NCBI GenBank assembly: GCA_035524335.1
Contig: DATKPE010000038.1
Coordinates: 62,001 to 126,000 of the forward strand
Length of the DNA stretch: 64,000 nt
Reading direction: 5' to 3'
Origin: DATKPE01 sp035524335
Lineage (GTDB): Bacteria; Bacteroidota; Ignavibacteria; UBA10030; SZUA-254
Below the pieces are notes generated by a model. That model was not told where the DNA came from and made no database searches. It saw nothing but the letters and a program-made list of their open reading frames with translations. Numbering within the stretch: position 1 is the stretch's first letter; each line of letters starts with the position of its first letter. Shown in pieces: positions 25,315 to 34,488 of the stretch. The translations under genes and the position numbers were made by a program.

Positions 25315-26505
25315 ATGGCCGAACGAAAGAATATCTGCATTCTCGGTTCCACAGGCTCGATCGGGCGCAGCAGCCTTGAAGTCATCGCCCGGCATCCTGA
25401 CCGGTTCAGGGTTGTCGCGCTGACCGCGCAGAAGAATGTCCGCCTGCTGGAAGAACAGATGGCCCGTTTCCGGCCGGAGACGGTTGCGGTCCTCGACCAG
25501 CGCGCCGCTGCGGAACTGCGGCGTTCATCGGACGGAACGGCGGAGATTCTGACAGGGGAGGATGCCCTCACCGATATTGTTGCGCGGCCCGGAGTCGACA
25601 TTGTCATCGGCTCGCTGGTCGGTTTCGCCGGTCTCCGGCCCACCGTGGAGGCGATCGTCCGGGGAAAAACGGTAGCGCTCGCGAACAAGGAAACCCTCGT
25701 GGCGGCCGGGAGCATCCTCAACGGACTCCTGCGGAAACACACAGGAAAAATCATTCCGATCGACAGCGAGCACAGCGCAATTCTCCAGTGTCTCGCCGGC
25801 GAAGACCCCTCCAGAATCGAACGTCTCATTCTGACCGCCTCGGGCGGCCCCTTCCTGCATCTTCCCCGGCACCGGTTTTCATCCGTGACCGTGACGGACG
25901 CCCTCAGGCATCCCACCTGGCGGATGGGCAACAAGGTGACGATAGATTCGGCAACGATGATGAACAAGGGCCTTGAGGTCATCGAGGCACACTGGCTGTT
26001 TTCCCTTCCGCCGGATCGGATTTCGGTCGTTATTCATCCCCAGTCGGTGATTCATTCGATGGTGGAATTTGTCGACGGCTCCATCAAGGCACAGCTCGGG
26101 GTTCCGGATATGAAAATTCCGATTCAGTATGCTCTTTCCTGGCCCGAAAGAATACATGCGCCGGGCAGCCGGATCGATTTCGCCACCGTTGGGGAAATGA
26201 CGTTTCTTCCCCCGGATACGGAAAAATTTGAATGTCTGACGCTCGCCTATGAGGCCCTCCGTAGCGGCGGGACGGCGCCGACCGTCCTGAACGCGGCGAA
26301 TGAAGTTGCCGTTGAAGAATTTCTCGCCGGAAGAATAAATTTCACCGGCATTCCCCGGATCATCGAGGATGCGCTCGGCCGCATGCCGGCCGCCGGCGAT
26401 CCGACGCTGGATGAGATCATCGACTGTGACAGGACGACCCGCGTTCTGGTCCGGGAGAGGCTTGCGGCACCGCAGGCCGGTATAAAACTTGCCGTCGCGA
26501 AATGA
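25315..26505 (+). CDS. dxr: 1-deoxy-D-xylulose 5-phosphate reductoisomerase
   Basis: 396 aa from the ATG at 25315, chosen because the hairpin and promoter lie in any longer frame. It commits DXP to isoprenoid precursors (MEP pathway). The NADPH motif 'ILGSTGSIG' is at 7-15. 'LANKETLVAAG' and 'PIDSEHSAI' provide the metal ligands, with 'TASGGPF', 'HPTWRMGNKVTIDSATMMNK' and 'NAANEVAV' downstream. Length is normal. It is followed one base later by rseP. The long-chain prenyl synthase at 48.5 kb would use the resulting precursors. Confidence 0.96.
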   Translation: MAERKNICILGSTGSIGRSSLEVIARHPDRFRVVALTAQKNVRLLEEQMARFRPETVAVLDQRAAAELRRSSDGTAEILTGEDALTDIVARPGVDIVIGSLVGFAGLRPTVEAIVRGKTVALANKETLVAAGSILNGLLRKHTGKIIPIDSEHSAILQCLAGEDPSRIERLILTASGGPFLHLPRHRFSSVTVTDALRHPTWRMGNKVTIDSATMMNKGLEVIEAHWLFSLPPDRISVVIHPQSVIHSMVEFVDGSIKAQLGVPDMKIPIQYALSWPERIHAPGSRIDFATVGEMTFLPPDTEKFECLTLAYEALRSGGTAPTVLNAANEVAVEEFLAGRINFTGIPRIIEDALGRMPAAGDPTLDEIIDCDRTTRVLVRERLAAPQAGIKLAVAK

Positions 26506-26506
26506 T

Positions 26507-27820
26507 ATGCAGATCCTGTCGATGATATTCTACACCGCCGTCACGCTCGGAGTTCTGATTTTTATCCACGAGCTGGGGCACTTTCTTGCGGCAAAGATGA
26601 CCGGAATGCGCGTCGACCGGTTCTCCATCGGTTTTCCCCCGCGCGCTTTCGGAAAAAAGATCGGCGATACCGATTACTGCATTTCGTGGGTCCCGCTGGG
26701 CGGGTATGTCAAGATCGCCGGTATGGTCGATGAGAGCATGGACACCGAATTCCTCTCCCGGGAACCGCAGGAATGGGAGTTTCGTTCGAAGCCACTCTGG
26801 GCGAGAATGCTGGTGCTGAGCGCGGGGGTGATCATGAATATTCTCCTCGCGATCGTAATCTTCTGGGGTATCGCCTACACGACGGGCAAGCTTTCCAAGG
26901 AGACGACGACGGTTGGCTATGTCCTTCCGGCCTCTCCGGCGGAACAGGCCGGATTTGTTTCCGGCGACCGGATCCTGGCGATCAACGGAACGCCGGTGAA
27001 AGTGTGGGAGGACGTCGACAACCAGGTGTATGTCGAGAACCTCGGTAATACCATGGCGTTCGAAGTCGCGCGCGGGGATTCGACGATCCGGCTGACCGCC
27101 GCGGCGCGCTCCCTGCAGGAAAGCAACGAAAAGCCGTTCGGCATCGTGGAAGCGTACACGGTCACCATCATCTCGAGCGTCGAGAACAGGATGCCTGCGG
27201 AATCGCTCGGTCTCACCTCGGGAGATACCATCCTGACGATCGATGGTAAAGCCATCGGTTATCCCGATGTCGTCACGAAGATCAAACAGCACCGGGGTTC
27301 GGCCATTACCCTCACCTGGAAGAGGGGCGACCGCGTTTTGTCCGGCAACACCGTCGTCACCGGGGAGGGGCGGATCGGCATCGGCATCCAGCCGACCTAC
27401 ACCGGTCCGGTGAAGCGGGTGCAGTATTCACTGCTCGGCGCGTTTCCCGAAGGGCTGAAGAAAACCGGGGAATCGATCTATCTCTTTTATCTGACGGTCA
27501 GCAAGATCGCCGCGGGAAAGGCCTCGATCAAGGAATCGTTCGGCGGGCCGATCGCGATCGCACAGCTGGCGACCCAGAGCGCGAGCTACGGTATCTCAAG
27601 TTTCCTCGGTTTCATGGCTCTTCTCAGCATGAGTCTTGCCACCATCAACATCCTTCCTTTCCCGGCGCTGGACGGCGGGCATATCGCGATGATGCTCTTC
27701 GAACGGATCTTCCGGCGGGAGATCCCTCAGCGGGCGAAGATCGTTATCCAGCAGACCGGCTTCATCCTCCTGCTTCTGCTGATGGCGTTTGTCATCTACA
27801 ACGATATTTCGCGGTTTTAA
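26507..27820 (+). CDS. rseP: RIP metalloprotease RseP (site-2 protease)
   Basis: 437 aa inner-membrane zinc protease that cuts transmembrane helices of anti-sigma factors and signal-peptide remnants. The zinc motif HELGH is at 21-25 in the first helix. Two PDZ-like domains fill about 120-310 ('VLPASPAEQAGFVSGDRILAING' in parts, 'SLGLTSGDTILTIDG'). The C-terminal 'NILPFPALDGGH' carries the third zinc ligand, followed by helices. Start at the ATG at 26507, directly after dxr. Adjacency of dxr and rseP is a widespread bacterial arrangement. Confidence 0.94.
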   Translation: MQILSMIFYTAVTLGVLIFIHELGHFLAAKMTGMRVDRFSIGFPPRAFGKKIGDTDYCISWVPLGGYVKIAGMVDESMDTEFLSREPQEWEFRSKPLWARMLVLSAGVIMNILLAIVIFWGIAYTTGKLSKETTTVGYVLPASPAEQAGFVSGDRILAINGTPVKVWEDVDNQVYVENLGNTMAFEVARGDSTIRLTAAARSLQESNEKPFGIVEAYTVTIISSVENRMPAESLGLTSGDTILTIDGKAIGYPDVVTKIKQHRGSAITLTWKRGDRVLSGNTVVTGEGRIGIGIQPTYTGPVKRVQYSLLGAFPEGLKKTGESIYLFYLTVSKIAAGKASIKESFGGPIAIAQLATQSASYGISSFLGFMALLSMSLATINILPFPALDGGHIAMMLFERIFRREIPQRAKIVIQQTGFILLLLLMAFVIYNDISRF

Positions 27821-27828
27821 CCCCTGCG

Positions 27829-27844
27829 TGTGATATTTGCCACA
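27829..27844. promoter_or_regulatory. CRP-like palindrome upstream of the CHASE2-cyclase operon
   Basis: TGTGA-TATTTG-CCACA matches 9 of 10 positions of the CRP consensus TGTGA-N6-TCACA. Its centre is about 82.5 bases before the start predicted from the promoter at 27884-27912, a helical phase used by class I CRP sites. It can also be read as a weak 5-bp hairpin after rseP. Confidence 0.4.
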
Positions 27845-27883
27845 CCCGTTTTCCTTTTTCCGCTCAATTTTCGCATAATAGGA

Positions 27884-27912
27884 TTGATAAAAAAGGCGAA
27901 ATTCATTACCTT
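27884..27912 (+). promoter_or_regulatory. Predicted promoter of the secreted protein-FecR-barrel-cyclase operon
   Basis: TTGATA, 17-bp spacer, TACCTT, 35 bases before the first ATG. Confidence 0.55.
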
Positions 27913-27947
27913 TCGCCAGCGGTTTGGTGTTTTTGAAAGGAAATCGT

Positions 27948-29018
27948 ATGCATCATGTCCGGAGTCGCTATACTGTTGTCATCGTGTCAATGCTCGCCGC
28001 CGCATTCCTGCTCGCCGGATCCCGGGCCGCGGGACAGTGTCCCCAAATTACCATCAGTTCGACATCCGCGCAGTATCTCACAATCGGCGACATCGATTTT
28101 CAGCATTTCCCGACCACCACACTGCTGTTCACGGTGACGATGTACAGTCCCGACAGCGTCCAGGCGACGCTCTCACTCTCGGTCGATATGCAGTTCCTGG
28201 ACGGCTCGGGCACGTACAAGAATGCCGTGACCTACCGGTCCCAGCCGTTCTGGATTCCGAAGGGGGGAAGAACGATCACCAACCTGAATCTCGGGTACAG
28301 CGCGACGGATATCAAAACAGACCAGTATCAGTTCGATGACGCCGTCAAGCAGAAGCTGAAGGATGTGTATCTCGGAACGGGAACCTTCCCGGCCGGCGTG
28401 TATACATTTCACATCGTCGTTACCCCGACCGGATCGTGCCCGCCGGTGCCCCAGACGGTTGTTTTTGTCATCCAGAATCTGACCCGGATCGAACTCCGGG
28501 CCCCGGGCGACGGCGAAACGACGAATGAATTTCCGCTCTTCGAATTTGCCTATGACGGCAGTCAGACGGAGATCGTTATTACGGAACTGCTTCCCGATCA
28601 GTCGCTGGAAGATGCAATCGTCAGAAAACCCGCGATGACCGATCAGATGCTGTACGGTCAGAATTCGTATCTCTACGGCAGCGGCAGGCCGCTGGAAAAC
28701 GGCAGGACCTATGCGTGGCGCGTTATCGGAAAGATTCAGGGACCCAACGGATCCACGATCGACGTGCCGAGCGAAATCCGGCGTTTTACCGTGGCTGCGG
28801 CGCCGCAGGTCCCCGGCTCGGGCGACGATCTTCTCAATCAACTTGAGGAGATTTTCGGGAGCCGCTACCGGGATCTTTTTGAACAGCTGAAAAATGATGG
28901 GTATGCCGCCGACGGTATGGCGACCCTGAACGGACAGCCGCTTGCCCCGGGAGAACTCTTCAATCTTCTGAACCTGCTCCGGGAACAGAGCGATACTGCG
29001 GAAGTGAGCGCCGAGTGA
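27948..29018 (+). CDS. Secreted protein of unknown function, first gene of the cyclase operon
   Basis: 356 aa from the ATG at 27948, preceded by GAAAGGAA. The signal peptide ends near residue 29 ('GSRAAGQ'). Residues 30-180 look like a beta-sandwich ('LLFTVTMYSPDSVQATLSL'). Residues 185-290 resemble a fibronectin/Ig-like carbohydrate-binding fold ('LRAPGDGETTNEFPLFEFAY', then 'GRTYAWRVIG'). The tail (295-356) is helical and acidic. No enzyme motif is seen. It is the first gene of a four-gene operon with a FecR-domain protein, an outer-membrane barrel and a CHASE2-cyclase, so it may be an extracytoplasmic sensor or ligand-binding part. That role is inferred only from context. Confidence 0.7.
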   Translation: MHHVRSRYTVVIVSMLAAAFLLAGSRAAGQCPQITISSTSAQYLTIGDIDFQHFPTTTLLFTVTMYSPDSVQATLSLSVDMQFLDGSGTYKNAVTYRSQPFWIPKGGRTITNLNLGYSATDIKTDQYQFDDAVKQKLKDVYLGTGTFPAGVYTFHIVVTPTGSCPPVPQTVVFVIQNLTRIELRAPGDGETTNEFPLFEFAYDGSQTEIVITELLPDQSLEDAIVRKPAMTDQMLYGQNSYLYGSGRPLENGRTYAWRVIGKIQGPNGSTIDVPSEIRRFTVAAAPQVPGSGDDLLNQLEEIFGSRYRDLFEQLKNDGYAADGMATLNGQPLAPGELFNLLNLLREQSDTAEVSAE

Positions 29019-29046
29019 TGTGCGCACATCAGAGGAGACTGCACTC

Positions 29047-29751
29047 ATGAATCACATCGTACGCAAATGCATCGCTCCCGCGGTGATGCTCGGTGCCTGC
29101 GTTCTCGGCATTTCCCTGACGGGTCTCCGCCCCGCCCCGACGCCGATCGCACTCGTCATGAAAGTCGTCCCCTCCGTCGAGAAGAAAAGCGCCGCCGTCG
29201 ACTGGAAGGGCGCGCAGAAGGGCGACCAGCTGAATCCCGGCGACCAGGTGCGGACCGGCAAAACGGGCCTTGCGATCCTCCGCTTTCTCGACAAAAGCAT
29301 CGTCCGTGTAAGAGAACAGTCGGTCGTGACCCTCAACGGCGATCCGTCGAGCGGCACCTACGCCAAAGTGGTGGATCTCCACGACGGGGGTGTCGGCTTC
29401 GATATCCGCAAGCAGGTCAACGAGCAGTTCCGGTTCACTTCGCCGACCTCCGTCGCGTCAATCCGCGGCACGCAGGGTCTCTTTACCGGGTACCAGAACA
29501 ATGACACGCTTGTCGTTGTTGTCGGGCTTGTCAACCTGAAAAATCTTCCGGGCAACAAGAATATTGATGTCCCGGCCGGCTACATCGGCTTTTCGGGAGC
29601 CGACGGATCGCTCACATCCCGTCCGGCCACTGCGGACGAGCTCAGGTTTGCCACCTTTGCGGCAACCGGCGGATCCCCCGGTGAGCTGAACCTGGAGCTT
29701 AAGGACACGAAGGGCAACAAGAAAGATCTCAGGATAAAGTTCAAGCAGTAA
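29047..29751 (+). CDS. FecR-domain protein
   Basis: 234 aa. An N-terminal hydrophobic segment (about 8-27) serves as signal or anchor, so the domain is extracytoplasmic. The FecR domain (about 35-160) shows 'LNPGDQVRTGKTGLAILRF', 'SIVRVREQSVVTL', 'VGFDIRK' and 'FRFTSPTSVASIRGTQ'. It lacks the DUF4880 cytoplasmic half and the single helix of FecR anti-sigma factors, and no ECF sigma gene is nearby. It is therefore not a classical FecR. FecR-only proteins are known beside CHASE2 cyclase genes in other phyla. It sits 28 bases after the first gene. Confidence 0.85.
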   Translation: MNHIVRKCIAPAVMLGACVLGISLTGLRPAPTPIALVMKVVPSVEKKSAAVDWKGAQKGDQLNPGDQVRTGKTGLAILRFLDKSIVRVREQSVVTLNGDPSSGTYAKVVDLHDGGVGFDIRKQVNEQFRFTSPTSVASIRGTQGLFTGYQNNDTLVVVVGLVNLKNLPGNKNIDVPAGYIGFSGADGSLTSRPATADELRFATFAATGGSPGELNLELKDTKGNKKDLRIKFKQ

Positions 29752-29811
29752 ACCGCCGGGGCGCGAGGTCCCGCCCCGGACGGCTGTACAGCTCAACCAA
29801 AGAACATTCCG

Positions 29812-32241
29812 ATGATAACCATAATCCGGAGAGGCCTGCTCGTCGCCCTCGCGGCGCTGTTCGTGTTCGCCTCCTCCGAAGCCCAGATCAGCGATAAGGT
29901 TTCCAAAGTCACGGCAGCCCCCGTCCAGGAGGGACAGCCGCTGTCCGTGGAGGTTGATCTCATCAACCCCTCGCTGGTTGCCAAAGTGGAAATTGCATAC
30001 CGGCATTTCGGTGAGCAGACCTACAAGCGGATGGAGCTCCCCGTTGTCGGGAATACCGCCGGCGGAAGCATAGCCTCCGGAGAGGTTCTTCCCCCGTTCA
30101 TCGAGTATTATATCATTCTTACACTGACGGCCGGCGGGCAGACGGAGACCTATCCGCTCGAAAATGCGGATGTTCACCCTCTCCGCACGGATGTTCAGGA
30201 ACGGGTTCAGCCTGCCGGATATATTACCGTCGTCAGCCCGGAGGACAGGGAGGTCCTGCGTCCCGAAGACCTGCTGATTTCCTTCACGGTCAGAGCCGAC
30301 ACGCTGGTCGATTCCTCGGCGACACGCATCCTTGTCGACGGAAACGACGTCAGTTCATTTGCCGTCACCGCCGGAATGCTTGTGGTGCTCCGGCCGGAAA
30401 ACACCGCTCTCAGCCTCTATCCGGGAAGTCACCTGATCCGCGCCGAGGTTTATTCCCGTGACCATGCCCTCCTGGAAAGCACCCAATGGGGATTCACGGT
30501 TTCGGGCGCCGCCGAACAGACCGCCGTACGACGGGAGGGAGGCTGGATGACCGGAGGATCGCTCCAGCTTGAAACGAGGAATGAAAAAATCGATACACTG
30601 CCGGGCGTTCCGTACAACCGGGCCACCCTGACCGCGAACGCCGCCAACGGCATATTCCGGTCGCAGGGAAAGATCTACGTTACAAACGAGGAACAGTCCG
30701 ACCGCCAGCCGCAGGACAGGTTCAGCCTGACGGCGGAGATCCCCTGGCTCAAGCTGGGAGTCGGCGACATGTTCCCGACGTATCCCGACCTGATCATGGA
30801 CGGACGGAGGGTCCGGGGATTTTTCGGCGATCTGATGCTCGGCTCGTTCGATCTCTCCGTGACTTCCGGACAGTCGGTCCGGCAGGTGGAGGGGGATACG
30901 ATCATGACGTTTCCGGCGGACAGTCTTGCGATCGAGATGCAGAGGGATTCCACCGCCACATATCGTTTATATGACGCGAATGCCGTACCACCGCGCTGGG
31001 CGAAGATACGCACGGGGACGTTCAACCGGAGCATGCTGATCGTCCGGCCGCGGTTCGGCACCGAGGACAACCACTGGGGCGTGACCGTCCTGAAGTCGAC
31101 CGACGATGTGAATTCGATCCGTTTCGGCGCAAAACCGGAGGAGAATCTCGTCATCGGGAGCGATTTCCTCGCGTCCATCGCCCATCATACCGTCGATCTT
31201 ACCGGGCAGGCGGCGATCAGCGCCACCAACAGGGACATCAGCCGCGGAACCTTCTCGGATGCCGCCATCGATTCACTCTACACCGACTCGGCGGGATACT
31301 CCGATTCCTACCGCTCCAACATCCGGCGTGTGCGGGACATCCTCTCCCGCCTCATCACCGTCAATGAAAATCTCGTTCCCCTCGGCGCAAACCACATGCC
31401 GACCCTCGCCTATGAGGGAGGCGTGGCGATAAACGTCTTCGACAATGCCCTCCGGGGAACATACCTCCGGCACGGGGACAGTTATGAATCGTTCGGGGAA
31501 TCGTTTGTCAGGCCCGATGTGCAGGGGTACAACATCTCCGACAACCTGCGACTGCTCCGCAATACGCTCCTCCTTTCGGGCGGTTATGAGGAGATGAAAG
31601 ACAACACAGCGGAGACGAAAATCGCCACCACCACCAGTACGACCGGCAACGTCGGCGTCACCTATATTTCCAGGTCGGACGTCCCCACGGTGACGGTCGC
31701 CTATCTGCTGGCGCGGAACCGGAGCGATTATCCGGTCGATTCGCTTGCGACAAACGATCAGACAAACCGCATCGTCGTTCAGCTCAGCAAACCGTTTGAA
31801 TATTCCGGTCATCATCAGGCGGCGCTCAGCGTGAGCACGTCGCACAGGGACGACGCCTCCGTCCATCACCTCAATACGGACAACACGACCGTCTCGCTCG
31901 CACTCACGAGCACATTCGCGGTCCCCCTGCAGACCGTCGTCAATCTGCTCGTCAGCGACAATACGCTCCCCTCGGCCGACAGCACCGGCCGGCCGGTCTT
32001 CACCAAACGCGACTATACCACCCTCTATTTCAACGGGCAGTACCGCATGGCGGAGGACAAACTGATCCTCACGGGGACCATCAGTCCGACATTCGGCGAC
32101 ATCGGGAGGACCCTGCTGGACGGCGGCGTGCGATACTTTTTTACAAAGCTGATAAGCGCCCAGACGCAGGTGAGCCTCTATCTGAACAGCGGGCGCGCGA
32201 ACGATCTGATCGGAAGCCTCATTCTCCGCATGGACATGTGA
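29812..32241 (+). CDS. Large outer-membrane protein: Ig-like N-terminus plus beta barrel
   Basis: 809 aa. Signal peptide about 1-24 ('FVFASSEAQ'). Residues 30-140 and 145-235 look like two Ig-like beta-sandwich domains ('VQEGQPLSVEVDL'; 'PEDREVLRPEDLLISFTV' to 'QWGFTVSG'). From about 240 to the end, alternating amphipathic strands ('RATLTANAANGIFRSQGKIY', 'LTGTISPTFGDIG') indicate a large barrel. Its last strand, 'LIGSLILRMDM', lacks the usual final Phe. No family name is recognised. The gene lies between the FecR gene and the cyclase gene (4 bases to the latter), suggesting a shared envelope function. Confidence 0.72.
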   Translation: MITIIRRGLLVALAALFVFASSEAQISDKVSKVTAAPVQEGQPLSVEVDLINPSLVAKVEIAYRHFGEQTYKRMELPVVGNTAGGSIASGEVLPPFIEYYIILTLTAGGQTETYPLENADVHPLRTDVQERVQPAGYITVVSPEDREVLRPEDLLISFTVRADTLVDSSATRILVDGNDVSSFAVTAGMLVVLRPENTALSLYPGSHLIRAEVYSRDHALLESTQWGFTVSGAAEQTAVRREGGWMTGGSLQLETRNEKIDTLPGVPYNRATLTANAANGIFRSQGKIYVTNEEQSDRQPQDRFSLTAEIPWLKLGVGDMFPTYPDLIMDGRRVRGFFGDLMLGSFDLSVTSGQSVRQVEGDTIMTFPADSLAIEMQRDSTATYRLYDANAVPPRWAKIRTGTFNRSMLIVRPRFGTEDNHWGVTVLKSTDDVNSIRFGAKPEENLVIGSDFLASIAHHTVDLTGQAAISATNRDISRGTFSDAAIDSLYTDSAGYSDSYRSNIRRVRDILSRLITVNENLVPLGANHMPTLAYEGGVAINVFDNALRGTYLRHGDSYESFGESFVRPDVQGYNISDNLRLLRNTLLLSGGYEEMKDNTAETKIATTTSTTGNVGVTYISRSDVPTVTVAYLLARNRSDYPVDSLATNDQTNRIVVQLSKPFEYSGHHQAALSVSTSHRDDASVHHLNTDNTTVSLALTSTFAVPLQTVVNLLVSDNTLPSADSTGRPVFTKRDYTTLYFNGQYRMAEDKLILTGTISPTFGDIGRTLLDGGVRYFFTKLISAQTQVSLYLNSGRANDLIGSLILRMDM

Positions 32242-32245
32242 CCAG

Positions 32246-34486
32246 ATGACCCGCCGGCGGAGCACATCGGCTCGCGTCCTGCTGACGAACGTGAGCGTCA
32301 TCCTCACCGTGACTCTGCTCGTCCTCCTCTTTACGCAGGACATTCTCTTTGAATTCCCCCCGTTCAGGCGGGCGGAGCTTTCCCTCATCGATCTCCGGTT
32401 CAAACTGCGCGGTCCGCTCCCCCGGTCGATCGATTCCTCGGCGATCGTGATCGTGGAAATGTCCCGCGAATCGTTCAATTCCCTTCCGGCGAAATGGCCG
32501 TGGCCGAAATCGTACTACGCCCGGCTTGTGCGGAACCTGAAGCGGGCGGGGGCGAAGGCGGTCGGCCTCGACATCATTTTCCCCTCCGCCGATCCGAAGG
32601 ATTCGGCGGGCGAGCGGGAATTCCGGGATGCCCTGCATGCATCGGGCAACACCGTGCTGGCCGGCACCATCGAGACCAATCAGAAACTGTTCGTCGAGAA
32701 CAAGCTGTCGGAACAGTACGGAAACGTTTTCATCGATTCCGTGACGCGGTTCGGCATCGTCAATATCCGGACCGACGTCGACGGCATCCTCCGGCGGTAT
32801 ACGCCGTTCATCTTCGATCCGGCGTACAACCGCAGGATACCGACCTTCTCCCTCGCAGTGCTCAACGCTTATCTCGACAGGAAACCGATGGCGACGGTCG
32901 GCGTCGACGAGAATGCCTTTCACCTCGGTTCGCGGGATATTCCGCGGTATGATCAGACCTCGTTCCTCATCAATTACTACGGGCCGACCGGTCTCTTCCG
33001 ACGATTCAATATCGCCGATGTGCTCGACGACCGTGAGTTCAAAACCACCGAGGAACTTTCCCACCCGGGCGTCGACATCAACACATTCGACGATACCACC
33101 CTCGTACCGGGTCCCGACAGCGCAAAGCCCCAGCCGGCCGGCCTTCTCTACAGCGGCGTCTTCCGTGATAAGATCGTCCTCGTCGGTTCCACGACTCCGG
33201 AGGAAAAGGACCTCTTTCCGGTCCCGATCGGTGAAGGGAGACAGGACGGCGATAACCAGATGTTCGGGGTGGAGATCCATGCCAACGTGCTCCAGCAGCT
33301 GCTCGACGGTAATTTCTTTCACCGACAGCCGCTCTGGGTGACCATGCTGATTGTGTTCGGCATGAGCACGTTCACATTCACCCTCACCGCCGGTCTCAAG
33401 GCAATCCGTGTATCGTACGGCGTGATCATCGAATTCCTCGGCATCGCCATCGTGCTGTCGGAGATGATCATCATCTACTGGGGATCGGTCCAGCTCTTTA
33501 TCCACCGGAATTACCTCACGGACATGATGAGCCCGTTCCTCGCGGTGTTCATCAGCTACATCGCGAGCACCGTGTACAATTATATGTCGGAGCGCAAGCA
33601 GAAGGTGCTGATCAAAGGGATGTTCAGCCACTATGTCAATCCGACGATCGTCGACGAGCTGGTGGCGCATCCCGAGAAAATGCGGCTCGGAGGGGAACGG
33701 AAGGAACTCACGGTGCTGTTCAGCGATATTCAGGATTTCACGAAGATTTCGGAAAGCGTTTCCCCCGAGTACCTCGTTCAGATTCTGAACGAATACCTGA
33801 ATATCATGACGGCGATCATATTCGCAAATCAGGGGACGCTCGACAAGTATGAGGGCGACGCGATCCTGGCATTCTGGGGAGCCCCGGTCGTCCAGACGGA
33901 TCACGCACTGCGCGCCTGCCGGGCCGCACTCGAAATGCAGAAGTCGCTGGCCGGTCTGCGCAGGGTGTGGGAGACGGAGGGGAAACCGCCGTTCAGGGCG
34001 CGCATCGGAATCAATTCCGGCGAGATGATCGTCGGCAACATGGGCGGGGCAAGCAGGTTCGACTACACCGTCATCGGCGACCACGTCAATCTCGGATCGC
34101 GCCTGGAAGGGGTGAATAAGCAGTACGGTACCGAGATTCTGATGAGCGAGCATACCCGGAAACACGTCGCCCACGGTACGATTTCACGCGAACTCGATAT
34201 GCTGGTTGTCGCGGGAAAAAGCGAGCCGATCAGGGTGTATGAACTGATCGCCCTCGCAGGCGACGTGCTCGATCCCGTCCAACGGGAACTGCTGGAGAGT
34301 TACTCGCAGGGACTGCAGGCGTACCGGGCTCGAGAGTTTGCGCGGGCGGCGGAGATCTTTACCCATGCCGTCGCGATCGCGCCCGACGACAGACCGTCGA
34401 GAATCTATCTGGAACGGTCGAATGCTTTCGTCAAAACCCCGCCGCCTCCCGACTGGAACGGGGTGTTCGTCCTCACCTCGAAGTAA
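32246..34486 (+). CDS. CHASE2-domain class III adenylate cyclase
   Basis: 746 aa inner-membrane signalling enzyme. One helix (about 13-30) leads into a periplasmic CHASE2 sensor (35-360, 'LSLIDLRFKLRGP', 'WPWPKSYYARLVRNLKRAGA', 'VGLDIIF'). Three helices follow (about 362-445), then a cytoplasmic cyclase (about 485-665) and a short helical, TPR-like tail. Catalytic residues appear complete: metal Asps in 'FSDIQDF' (about 492) and 'DKYEGDAI' (about 537), the latter also holding the substrate Lys. 'DYTVIGDHVNLGSRLEG' (about 606) has the Thr typical of class IIIb adenylate cyclases plus the Asn and Arg of the transition state. The product is predicted to be cAMP. It is the last gene of the FecR operon. 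Confidence 0.92.
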   Translation: MTRRRSTSARVLLTNVSVILTVTLLVLLFTQDILFEFPPFRRAELSLIDLRFKLRGPLPRSIDSSAIVIVEMSRESFNSLPAKWPWPKSYYARLVRNLKRAGAKAVGLDIIFPSADPKDSAGEREFRDALHASGNTVLAGTIETNQKLFVENKLSEQYGNVFIDSVTRFGIVNIRTDVDGILRRYTPFIFDPAYNRRIPTFSLAVLNAYLDRKPMATVGVDENAFHLGSRDIPRYDQTSFLINYYGPTGLFRRFNIADVLDDREFKTTEELSHPGVDINTFDDTTLVPGPDSAKPQPAGLLYSGVFRDKIVLVGSTTPEEKDLFPVPIGEGRQDGDNQMFGVEIHANVLQQLLDGNFFHRQPLWVTMLIVFGMSTFTFTLTAGLKAIRVSYGVIIEFLGIAIVLSEMIIIYWGSVQLFIHRNYLTDMMSPFLAVFISYIASTVYNYMSERKQKVLIKGMFSHYVNPTIVDELVAHPEKMRLGGERKELTVLFSDIQDFTKISESVSPEYLVQILNEYLNIMTAIIFANQGTLDKYEGDAILAFWGAPVVQTDHALRACRAALEMQKSLAGLRRVWETEGKPPFRARIGINSGEMIVGNMGGASRFDYTVIGDHVNLGSRLEGVNKQYGTEILMSEHTRKHVAHGTISRELDMLVVAGKSEPIRVYELIALAGDVLDPVQRELLESYSQGLQAYRAREFARAAEIFTHAVAIAPDDRPSRIYLERSNAFVKTPPPPDWNGVFVLTSK

Positions 34487-34488
34487 TC

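Noticed and set aside
29047..29751. FecR-domain protein as an anti-sigma factor of a Fec-type iron system
   Set aside because: No ECF sigma gene, TonB receptor or cytoplasmic DUF4880 segment is present. The neighbours are a barrel and a cyclase.
32219..34174. A 651-codon minus-strand frame opposite the CHASE2-cyclase
   Set aside because: It shows the same GC-frame artefact, with His/Asp/Glu-rich text and no start signal, and it would extend across the junction with the preceding gene.
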